From Triticum aestivum (lineage: Eukaryota > Streptophyta > Magnoliopsida > Poales > Poaceae): a DNA stretch of 64,000 nt. Each line of letters opens with the position of its first letter. Position 1 is the stretch's first letter. The translations under genes and the position numbers were made by a program. The stretch is taken from the NCBI RefSeq assembly GCF_018294505.1, contig NC_057798.1, positions 374,356,839-374,420,838 of the forward strand, given 5' to 3'. The notes beneath the pieces were generated by a model. The model was not told the origin of the DNA. It did no database searches and saw nothing but the letters and a program-made list of their open reading frames with translations. This document shows, in pieces, positions 53,701-64,000 of this stretch.

Positions 53701-56700
53701 CCACCGGTGATGGGTTCCCCCCTCCAGCAGGGTGCTGGAACGAGCACCTGAGAGGTTTTTGGTGGCTACAAAGGCTTGCGGCGACGGAACTCCCGATCTA
53801 TCTTCTCCATGGCATTTTTTAGGGTACATGGGACTATATAGGCGAAAGAAGTCGGTCGGGAGGTGCTCGAGGGGCCCACGAGACAGGGGGCGTGCCTAGG
53901 AGGGGTGGGCGCGCCCTCCTATCTCCTGGCCTCCTCGAGGATCTTCTGACGTGAACTCCAAGTCTCCAGGATCATATTCTTCCAAAAAATCACGCTGCCG
54001 AAGGTTTCATTCCGTTTGGACTCCGTTTGATATTCCTTTTCTTCGAAATACTGAAACAAGCAATAAAACAACAATATGGGTTGGGCCTCCGGTTAATAGG
54101 TTAGTCCCAAAAGTAATATAAAAGTGTATAATAAAGCCCGTACTAATTCAAAATAGGTAATAAAATAGCATGAATGCTTCATAAATTATAGATACGTTGG
54201 AGACGTATCAGCATCCCCAAGCTTAATTCCTACTCGTCCTGGAGTAGGTAAATGATAAAGAAAGAATTTATGAAGTGTGAATGCTAGAGGTGCACAAGTT
54301 TGATCAATGATAATTTCAATCACCTTTACTAGCATCATTATATGTCATAACAGTAGTTCATCTCATAAAACTTTTCATGATCAAGTAACAAGCTATTCAC
54401 ATGTTAAAGCATAGACCATAAACTTTCTTGAAAACTAGCAAACTTCATTCTTAGTCATCAAACAATTGCAATTCATCCTATTTTCAGGAAGGGTCTATGT
54501 CAGAGCTTTGATTTAGCAAACTCCACATACTCAACTATCATATAGTCTTCTACAATTGCTAACACTCACGCAATACTTGTGGTTATGGAGTTTTAATCAG
54601 ACACAGAGAAGATAGGGGCTTATAGTGTTGCCTCCAAACGTATTCACCTTTGGGTGATGTCAACAATAATAGTTCATGCTAACTTACATCCAATTGGATA
54701 TATATATCAGGATCACCCTAACACAAAGTGCTTGCCAAAGGATAAAATGAAAAAGGGAAAGGTGAAGATCACCTTGACTCTTGCATAAAGTAAAAGACAT
54801 AAAGTAAAAGATAGGCCCTTCGCAGAGGGAAGCAGAGGTTGTCATGCGCTTTTAGGGTTGGATACACAAAATCTTAATGCGAAAGAACGTCACTTTATAT
54901 TGCCCCTTGTATATGGACCTTTATTATGCAGTCCGTCGCTTTTATTGCTTCCATAACAAGATCGTACAAAGCTTATTTTCTCCGCACTAATAAGTCATGC
55001 ATATTTAGAGAGCAATTTTTATTGCTTGCACCGATGACAACTTACTTGAAGGATCTTACTCAATCCATAGGTAGGTATGGTGGACTCTCATGGCAAAACT
55101 GGGTTTAAGGATATTTGGAAGCACAAGTAGTATCTCTACTTGGTGCAAGGAATTTTGGCTAGCATGAGGGGGAAAGGCAAGCTCAACATGTTTGAATGAT
55201 CCATGACAATATACTTTAACTGAGATGTGAGAAAACATAACCCATTACGTTGTCTTCCTTGTCCAACATCAACTCTTTAGCATGTCATACTTAATGAGTG
55301 CTCACAATTATAAAAGATGTCCATGATAATATATTTATATGTGAAATCTCTCTTCCTTCAATATTCTTTCATGAATTGTTCAAATGACCAATACAATGCT
55401 TGCTAACCTTCAATAAATTTACAACCTCTACTTTTAGATGTGAAGTCATTACTCCCCATGGGATAAGCAAATGAAACATATATAATTTCAGATTTATGAC
55501 ATTCAACTCATTCAACCATTTACTCATAGGATATAAGTGAAGCACACGAGTAAATGACAAACTACTCCAAAAAGATATAAGTGAAGATCAATGAGTAGTT
55601 AAATAATTATGCAACTATGTGAAGACTCTCTCTCATTTAAGGATTTCAGATCTTGATATTTTATTCAAACAACAAGCAAAGCAAAATAAAATGACATTGC
55701 AAGGATAGCACGACTCATGTGAAGAAGCAAAAACTTAGGTTCAACTGATACTAACCGATAATTGTTGAAGAAGAAAGGTGGGATGCCTACCGGGGCATCC
55801 CCAAGATTAGATGCTTGAGACTTCTTGAAATATTATCTTGGGGTGCCTTGGGCATCCCCAAGCTTGAGATTTTGTGTCTCCTTAATTCCTTTTATATCTC
55901 GGTTTCCTAAATCTTGAAAGCTTCATTCACACCAAACTCAACAAAACTCGTGAGATAAGTTAGTATAAAATAATGCAAAAAACTTATCATCTTCTACTGT
56001 AAAAAATCACTAAGATTATTATTAAACATTGAATACTAAATGTCTCTGCATATTTAATACTCCTATCCTCAAATATAATCATTAAACAAGCAAACATATG
56101 CAAACAATGCAAACATAACAGCAATCTGCCAAAACAGTATAGTCTGTAAAGAATGCAAGATTCATCATACTTCCCTAACTCCAAAAATTATAAGAAAAAT
56201 ACTACGCTGTAGAATATTTATCAGATCTCATTATGCAAAAATATTCAGTATTATATCATTCTCTGACTTTTCTAGGGAATTTTTGCAACAGCGGTAAACT
56301 TTCTGTTTTCAAACAGCAACATGTATACTAGCAAAATAAGCATGGTAAAGGCTATCCTTGACATTTTTATTGAAAATATAGATGCAAAACATTATTATAA
56401 ATAACAAAAGCAAATACTAAAAAGAAAATGACGCTCCAAGCAAAACACATATCATGTGGTGAATAAAAATATAGCTCCAAGTAAAGTTACCGATGAACGA
56501 AGACGAAAGAGGGGATGCCTTCCGGGGCATCCCCAAGCTTAGGCTCTTGGTTGTCCTTGAATATTACCTTGGGGTGCCTTGGGCATCCCCAAGCTTAGGC
56601 TCTTACCACTCCTTATTCCATAGTCCATCGAATCTTTACCCAAAACTTGAAAACTTCAACCACACAAAACTCAAAACAAAACTCGTAAGCTCCGTTAGCA

Positions 56701-57263
56701 AAAGAAAACAAACCACCACTTTAAGGTACTGTAATGAACTCATTCTAAATTCATATTGGTGTAATATCTACTGTATTCCAAGTTATCTATGGTTCATACC
56801 CTTACATACTAGCCATAGATTCATCAAAATAAGCAAACAACACAATGAAAACAGAATCTGTCAAAAACAGAACAGTCTGTAGTAATCTGTCTCAAACGTA
56901 TACTTATGGAACCCCAAAAATTATGAAATAAATTGGTGGACCTGAGGAATTTGTCTATTAATCATCTTCAAAAATAATCAACCTAAAATCACTCTCCAGT
57001 AAAAAATGGCAGCTATTATCGTGAGCGCTAAAGTTTCTGTTTTTTACAGCAAGATCATATAGACTTCACCCAAGTCTTCCCAATGGCTCTACTTAGCACA
57101 AACACTAATAAAAAACATAAAAGCACATCTAAACAGAGGCTATATGAATTATTTATTACTAAACAGGAACGAAAAGCAAGAAACAAAAATAAAGTTGGGT
57201 TGCCTCCCAACAAGCGATTTTCTTTAATGCCTTTCTAGCTAGGCATGATGATGACAATGATGC

Positions 57264-59085
57264 TCACATAAAGGATAAGAATTGAAACATAACGGGAGCA
57301 TCATGAAGAATATGACTAGCACATTTAAGTCTAACACACTTCATATGCATAGGGATTTTGTGAGCAAATAACTTATGGGAACAATAATCAACTAGCATAG
57401 GAAGGTAAAACAAGCATAACTTCAAAATTTTAAGCACATAGGGAGGAAACTTGATATTATTGTAATTCCTACAAGCATATGTTCCTCCCTCATAATAATT
57501 TTCAGTAGAATCATGAATGAATTCAACAATATAACCAGCACCTAAATCATTCTTTTCATGATCTACTAGCATAGAAAATTTACTACTCTCCACATAAGCA
57601 AAATTCTTCTCATTCGGAATGGTGGGAGTATCATAAGAGACTTGAATACTATAAATTGTTTCCACATTAAAAGAGTAATGTTCAGAAAAAGGGTAATCAT
57701 AATCATGACAAGTTCTATAAATATAATCATCACTACTTTTTATAGCATAAGTTTCATCACAATAATCATCATAAGTAGCAACTTTGTTCTCATCATAATC
57801 GATTGAAACCTCTCCCAAGATAGTGGAATCACTAAATAAAGTTGACACTCTTCCAAATCCACTTTCATAATATTATAAGATTCAACATCCTCCAAAATAG
57901 TGGGATCACTACTTCCTAAAGTTGACACTCTTCCAAACCCACTTTCATCAATATAATCATCATAGGTACAAGGCATGCTATCATCATAACAACTTTGCAT
58001 ATCAAAACTTGGGAGGCTAAAAATATCATCTTCATTAAACATAGCATCCCCAAGCTTGGGACAAACATTAATTTCAGCAAATATATTCTCAAATATGTCA
58101 TCTCATCAAACATAGCTTCCCCAAGCTTGGGCCTTTTCATATCATAAGCATAATCACTCTCATCATTAATAGTATGGATAGCACCAATAGTATAGCAATT
58201 ATCATCATCACAATGAGTAGTAGGAGCAACATCATTTGGGAGGGATACCTTTTTACCTTTGCTGCTCCTTCTCTTCCTTTTCTTCTTCACATTATGTGTG
58301 GGTTCAACCCTCTTCTTTGAGCTCCTTATTGATGAGATTGGTTGAATAGAAGGCTCCTCCTCGATACCTGATTCATCATAAGAAATAATAGGAGGATAAT
58401 GGGAAGTCTCTTCCCTTTCATTAGTATTCTATTCATCTTCTATTTGTTTTATTTTCTTTAGGTAATTGGCAATATAAGGATTTTCAATGCAATTCACCGT
58501 ACAATACAAATAAATCTTCTCTAGATCAATATCAAGGAATTTCTTAAGGGCAAAATCTGGAAGATCCTTAGTTAAACGTTTCAATTCTTCATAACCCAAA
58601 AGCAAACTAAGTTCATTATAATGTGCAAGGGAAATCAAATCATCACAATTTTTGGACACGATTCGATCATGAAATAATTTGCATAGGAGATGTAGATGAC
58701 CACGTTCATTGCATAGTTCACAAGTACGGCAAAGGAAATGTAAATTTTCAGCACTCCCATTTAACTTTTGTTGCAACAATTTAGTTTCTAAATGCTTATG
58801 CCTCTTGCAATATACATCTTCTCTATTCGGTGTGTTCATGCAAACATGCACTCCACAAAAGTTTACATGCTTATGAGAGATATTTTCATCATGACTAGTG
58901 CAATCATCATTAGTACTATGGATATTCAAAGAGTTCATACTAACAACCTTGCAATCATGCTCATCATTCAAAGATTTAGTGACAAATATTTTATAGATTT
59001 CTTCTTCTAGCACTTGAGCACAATTTTCCTTACCATCATTCTCACGAAAGATATTAAAAAGATGAAGCGTATGAGACCAACTCAA
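57264..59085 (-). pseudogene. Orphan ORF of element F, duplicate with longer frames
   Basis: Minus-strand frames 59085-58429 (218 residues, MSWSHTLHLFNIFRENDG to KKIKQIEDE), 58290-57916 and 57848-57264. Here the first segment stays open across the point where copy 1 is shifted, and the last segment keeps its end (LVDYCSHKLFAHKIPMHMK). A TAG-type stop follows QIEDE. The Cys/His stretch is CRTCELCNERGH. A two-base loss near 58098 shifts the middle part. The fuller of the two copies for anyone rebuilding the family by alignment. Confidence 0.55.
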
Positions 59086-60299
59086 CTTCCGTTTTTTTAT
59101 AGTTTTCTTTTATAAACTAAACTATTGATAAAACAAGAAACAAAAAGATTCGATTGCAAGATCTAAAGATATACCTTCAAGCACTCACCTCCCCGGCAAC
59201 GGCGCCAGAAAAGAGCTTGATGTCTACTACACAACCTTCTTCTTGTAGACGTTGTTGGGCCTGCAAGTGCACAGGTTTCTGGGACAGTAGCAAATTTCCC
59301 TCAAGTGGATGACCTAAGGTTTATCAATCCGTGGGAGGCGTAGGATGAAGATGGTCTCTCTCAAACAACCCTGCAACCAAATAACAAAGAGTCTCTTGTG
59401 TCCCAAACACACCCAATACAATGGTAAATTGTATAGGTGCACTAGTTCGGCGAAGAGATGGTGATACAAGTGCAATATGGATGGTAGATAAAGGTATTTG
59501 TAATCTGAAATTATAAAAACAGCAAGGTAACTAATGATAAAAGTGAGCGTAAACGGTATTGCAATGGTAGGAAACAAGGCATAGGGTTCATACTTTCACT
59601 AGTGCAAGTTCTCTCAACAATAATAACATAGATAGATCATATAACAATCCCTCAACATGCAACAAAGAGTCACTCCAAAGCCACTAATAGCGGAGAACAA
59701 ACGAAGAGATTATGGTAGGGTACGAAACCACCTCAAAGTTATCCTTTCTGTTCTATCTATGCAAGAGTTCGTAGTAAAATAACATGAAGCTATTCTTTCC
59801 GCTCAATCTATCATAGAGTTCATACTAGAATAACACCTTAAGACACAAATCAACCAAAACCCTAATGTCACCTAGATACTCCATTGTCACCTCAAGTATC
59901 CGTGGGCATGATTATACGATAAGCATCACACAATCTCAGATTCATCTATTCAACCAACACAAAGTACTTCAAAGAGTGCCCCAAAGTTTGTACCGGAGAG
60001 TCAAGACGAAAACGTGTGCCAACCCCTATGCATAGGTTCATGGGCGGAACCCACAAGTTGGTCACCAAAACATACATCAAGTGGCACATGATATCCCATT
60101 GTCACCACAGATAAGCACGGCAATACATACATCAAGTGTTCTCAAATCATTAAAGACTCAATCCAATAAGATAACTTCAAAGGGAAAACTCAATCCATTA
60201 CAAGAGAGTAGAGGGGGAGAAACATCATAAGATCCAACTATAATAGCAAAGCTCGCGATACATCAAGATCGTGCCATAGAGGGAACACGAGAGAGAACA

Positions 60300-60328
60300 T
60301 GAGAGAGAGAGAGAGAGAGAGAGAGAGA
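60300..60328 (+). repeat. GA microsatellite, duplicate
   Basis: Shorter than the 26841-26875 tract. Confidence 0.88.
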
Positions 60329-61601
60329 TCAAACACATAGCTACTGGTACATACCCTCAGCCCCGAGGGTGAACTACTCCCTCCTCGTCATGGATAGCGC
60401 CGGGATGATGAAGATGGCCACCGGTGATGGGTTCCCCCCTCCGGCAGGGTGCCGAAACGGGCTCCCGAGAGGTTTTTGGTAGCTACAGAGGCTTGCGGCG
60501 ACGGAACTCCCAATATATCTTCTCCATGTATGTTTTTAGGGTACGTGGGACTATATAGGCGAAAGAAGTCGATCGGGAGGTGCTCGAGGGGCCCACGAGA
60601 CAGGGGGCGCGCCCAGGAGGGGTGGGCGCGCCCTCCTATCACCTGGCCTCCTCGAGGATCTTCTGATGTGAACTCCAAGTCTCCAGGATCATATTCTTCC
60701 AAAAAAATCACGCTGTCGAAGGTTTCATTCTGTTTGGACTCCATTCAATATTCCTTTTCTTCGAAATACTGAAACAGTCAATAAAACAACAATATGGGCT
60801 GGGCCTCCGGTTAATAGGTTAGTCCCAAAAGTAATATAAAAGTGTATAATAAAGCCCGTAATCATTCAAAATAGATAATAAAATAGCAACATTGCTTCAT
60901 AAATTATAGATACGTTGGAGACGTATCAATGTTCCACCAGTGACTCCTGACCCTCCCATCGATCAATCAAACGATGATCCTTTAAACACTGAAGCATCAA
61001 GTCCAGTTAAAACGGTTGAGACACATGATGATGTTGTGGTGATCACCAACATCGGATTTAGAGAGCCGGGAAGGCCTACTGTCTTGGACAAGCACTCTAC
61101 CAAGGAAGAATACATTGAACGGCGAAAAGTAAGATTTGATGTTGCCGAGTACTCCCAATTGAGCATTGGTGAAGTATATTCTGGCTATCTCAGTCAAGTA
61201 CACACCAGCCGTCAACTTGAAGTTGACATGGTGAAGCAAATGCACCAAAAATTTGAGGTATGAGCTCCTTCTTTATTGATTTATGCACATTATGTCAGCC
61301 CCCAAGTCTACTGTTTATGATGGAATTGAATATGATGTAGACTTAGATTAACCATGAGCATAAATAATACTCTTTGATAGAATCCTTCAAAATCTGGCTT
61401 AAAGCATCTAGTTTTAAAGTAGATCTGTAATGAGTAACACTGAATCCGTAGCCCCCAAGGGCCGGTTTAATCAGCATGAATGAGCCGGTCCTTTATATCC
61501 TTGTGTAGAAAGCAGAACTTACTTGTGTAGCCCTCATGAACCGGGTGTGGCCGTTTACGGCACAAACGGGTCATCATAAAGCAATAGTAAGACAAGTAAT
61601 A

Positions 61602-61741
61602 TGCATTAGCCCCCAAGTGCCAAGTGGTCTTGCTTGCAAAGTGCTTGGGACTTATTCATATGAACCATTGCATGAGTAATTTTTCGGCAAGCATTAGCCC
61701 CCAAGTGCCAAGTGGTCTTGCTTGCAAAGTGCTTGGGACTT
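61602..61741 (+). repeat. 88-bp spaced intron repeat, duplicate
   Basis: Same two blocks as at 28148 and 28236. Confidence 0.82.
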
Positions 61742-62799
61742 CATTTCTGTAATCCAAATCTGACCATGATTTTGAACCGGTGTACGTACAGGCCACCACT
61801 GCTCAACTTCAATCAGAGTTGCCTGACATGAAGACTCGTATGGAGCTGCAAGAATCTGAGACCCGGAAGGTGGACTCAAAATTCCAATTCAGCGTGACTG
61901 AAACAGAAAAACTAAAGACCAGCTTTGAAGTTGAAAAAAGCGCCTGGGCTGAAGAGAAGACTCCCTGATACAGCATGCTGAAAAGGCGGAGGCGGCTCTT
62001 GAGGAGGTGACCACTGAACTTACCGGCTTAAAACACCATGTGTCACAGATGGTTTCTGCTATCTTTGGTAAGTCATCTTGCAATTACCAAATTTGAATAT
62101 CTTCCTTGATGATATAAACCACCTTTAATCCAACCATGATTATGATTCAGGTCCCAGGAGCACCAACCTTAGCCAAGAGATGCTTGTGAAGCTGAAGGTG
62201 GTTTACACACTCGTTAGGCAGCTCTATACTGGGACTCAACACGCACTGGCCACAATTTCTCCAGCTAATCAAGCACCCACTCTCTTGGTTGATGTCTTGA
62301 GGAATCTTTCTGTTTTGCCTGAGAGGTTTAGTGAGATGAAGCGATCATCTGCAAGAGCCGGTGCTGTCACAGCCTTAAGCCGAGCCAAAGCATGGTTACC
62401 GGAGCTAGACCCGGCCGATATATCTACCGGGTACCCAAGCTTGAAAGAAGACGACACTCCTTTTGATAAGAAAGACTTTGCCGCCTGCGTGAAGGCAATA
62501 TGTCCCCTGGCCAGTCTGATTGCCAATGAGATGGATCTTTCCAGTTATCAAACGGCTTATGACTTGGAAAATCAGAAGTTGCCAACACCGTCTTACAAAG
62601 TGAAGGATCTAATTCCCCAATCTGTAAGCACACTTTTGCTCCTGAAGTTGACCCATCTGGGCTTATTGATGATGAAGCTGAATTCCACGCCTTGAATGGC
62701 TTTGATTGGTCATCACCAACCTTCCAGACAGCAGAACGGGACGAAGAAGCGGAGAAGGATGATCCAGAAGCTTTAGGCCATCAGAGCCAAGAAGATTGA

Positions 62800-64000
62800 T
62801 ACGCTGGGAGGCTCATATATCTGAGCTTCTGAAAAACACTTAATCATTTGAGCTCCTTGAGTCATGTAATAGGCTAGCAAAAACTTTTCTCTGCCGTGCC
62901 ATTGTGCATGTTTGTGTTGTGCCCAACACTGTTTGAGCCGCCACTTGACAATTATCCTTTTATTATGACGTTTGTTTGTGCAGATGAAACTTTTGAATTA
63001 TACTGCACACAAGTAGATCACAAGAGCCCTTGGCGGTTTACCGCAGGACGGGTCATAATACCTCATATACAGCCGCTGATGTTTAAAACAGTTATAGACA
63101 GGGCTGGTTTAGCCAGAATTAGACATAATCATAATAACAATATCATACCTGTGATATTGAATCGTACTGCCGGCTTATGATACCTGTGCAGTAAGGGTGA
63201 TAACCCAAAACTTAGAAGCCAATACTTCCAAGTACCTGATATCATCATGTATGGGCGACTTGTCGCCTCACACCGGGCTGGGTTAACAGAGACCACGGGT
63301 ATGCTTCAAATATGAGCTATGAGAATTAAGGCTACATGGCCTGAATCACTTTAAACCATAAGGCGAGATAGTATCAAGAAGAACCAATTTTTTTCAAGAA
63401 ATCAAGCCAAATGAGAAAAAAGAGGCTATGCTTCGAATACGACCAGGAAGTTGGACCAATAGGGTTAATAGATATGCTTCGAATACGAGCAGGAAGCCCC
63501 CAAGTAGTTTGTGGCCTTGGGCCGATCAAGAGGGTACCGACAGCTATGATTTGAATACGATCAGGAAGCCCCCTAGTGACCATAAATTTTGGCATTGCGC
63601 CGATCAAGAGGGTATCGACAACTATGTTCTCTTTGGTGAATGCATCTATGTTTGAATAGGAAGCCCCAAAGTGACCATAAATTTTGGCATTGCGCCGATC
63701 AAGAGGGTACTAACAGCTATGTTCTCTTTGGTGAATACACCTATGTTTGAACAGGAAGCCCCCAAATGACCATAAGTTTTGGCATTGCGCCGATCAAGAG
63801 GGTACCGACAGCTATGTTTTCTTTGGTAAATACACCTATGTTTGAACAGGAAGCCCCCAAATGACAATGACATTATGATGAAAAAAACTCATTATTCGTG
63901 GAAATGAAACGACAGAGGCCCTGCTTTTATCAGGGATGTCGGCTTTATTACAAACATCATGATATATACATTGTCCAAGTAAATACATCATAAGATCCAG
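62800..64000. other. Gypsy D spacer with 95-bp tandem repeat, duplicate, running to the window end
   Basis: Matches 29345-30545, with the 95-bp array at about 63490-63870. The last bases correspond to the start of the minus-strand pol C-terminus. Confidence 0.85.

Larger units (their letters stand above)
52518..60928 (-). mobile_element. LTR retrotransposon F, duplicate (LTRs 52518-54210 and 59218-60928)
   Basis: Flanked by ATGTT (52513-52517 and 60929-60933). Primer-binding site on the minus strand at 59207-59190; polypurine tract next to 54210. About 144 bp longer than copy 1, mostly because it keeps 152 bp at 57342-57493 that copy 1 lacks. Confidence 0.92.
50740..62799 (+). pseudogene. 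Opposite-strand gene of gypsy D, duplicate, interrupted by element F
   Basis: Same exon series as 17428-29344. Lesions private to this copy: a lost T at about 51086 (shift after EPSVEL), CAG to TAG at 52111-52113, and a lost T near 61967 in the coiled-coil exon (KTPL). Sites intact here but broken in copy 1: the six-A run near 51345 and SSYQTAYDLENQKLPTPSYK at about 62559. Lesions shared by both include the seven-A run near 51488 and the shift after LIPQ near 62623. The gene was therefore already broken before the duplication and each copy has decayed further since. Confidence 0.75.
44062..64000 (+). repeat. Tandem duplication, copy 2 (continues past the window)
   Basis: Repeats 10750-30545 colinearly. 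All element boundaries, target duplications and most decay lesions recur at offsets of 33,310 to 33,455. The junction with element E lies at 44061/44062, where a shared ttttctcttccgatcg begins. Confidence 0.93.

Noticed and set aside
44062..64000. The duplication being a pure assembly duplicate of identical reads or a simple haplotype overlap
   Set aside because: Many substitutions, several single-base indels and a 152-bp deletion separate the copies, and the junction joins two different elements. A misassembly of two diverged loci remains possible and is listed under the checks.
1..64000. tRNA or rRNA genes
   Set aside because: I saw no cloverleaf-forming sequence with the conserved arms and no rRNA signature; only tRNA-complementary primer sites of retroelements.

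Overview
This is plant nuclear DNA from a large, repeat-filled grass genome, most likely a Triticeae species (wheat, barley or Aegilops relatives). The evidence is the CACTA transposon with 'actaatggcgcac' subterminal palindromes, the LTRs starting TGATACGTCTCC, the tRNA-Met and TGGCGCC primer-binding sites, and the gypsy polyproteins of Tat and chromovirus type. I see no single-copy host gene that looks intact. Nearly every base can be assigned to nested transposable elements, most of them decaying. Family names such as Sabrina-like are recalled from general knowledge, not searched.

Layout, first half. 1-355 and 11735-13333 are the 3' end of one LTR retrotransposon (A). It is split by an almost 11.4-kb CACTA element (356-11734) with a clean TTA target duplication. 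The CACTA carries a TNP2-type transposase gene (1235-3844), a spliced TNPA-like gene (6998-10604) whose first intron holds a leucine-rich-repeat gene fragment and a 50-bp-arm hairpin, and a small third gene (10843-11097). The third gene encodes an RNase H1/viroplasmin-type hybrid-binding domain followed by one transmembrane segment. Element A sits inside a gypsy fragment (C, 13334-15914). C is also interrupted by a larger Tat-type gypsy (D, minus strand, 15915-35926), which has a 527-bp 3' LTR, a multi-exon gene on the opposite strand with its own TATA box (17428-29344), and a gag-pro-pol region (30502-35926). A non-autonomous LTR element (F, 19208-27474, TSD ATGTT) lies inside the opposite-strand gene. 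A chromodomain gypsy (E, 35927-44061, plus strand) interrupts the D gag.

Layout, second half. At 44061/44062 element E stops and the sequence jumps back to the last intron of the CACTA. From there to the window end (44062-64000) it repeats 10750-30545 in the same order and orientation with roughly 1% divergence. The window therefore contains a direct tandem duplication with a unit of about 33.3 kb, and the second copy runs off the end. Both copies share the nested insertions and some frameshifts. Each also has private lesions, so they have decayed independently since the duplication.

How the parts relate. The inferred order of events is: C, then D and A into C, then F and E into D and the CACTA into A, then the tandem duplication with breakpoints in E and in the CACTA. 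The most interesting items are the CACTA hybrid-binding/transmembrane microprotein, preserved without change in both copies; the duplication junction that puts it downstream of a gypsy pol; the opposite-strand spliced genes of the Tat elements; and a nonsense-mutation spectrum dominated by CAG-to-TAG, as expected from cytosine methylation in silenced elements.
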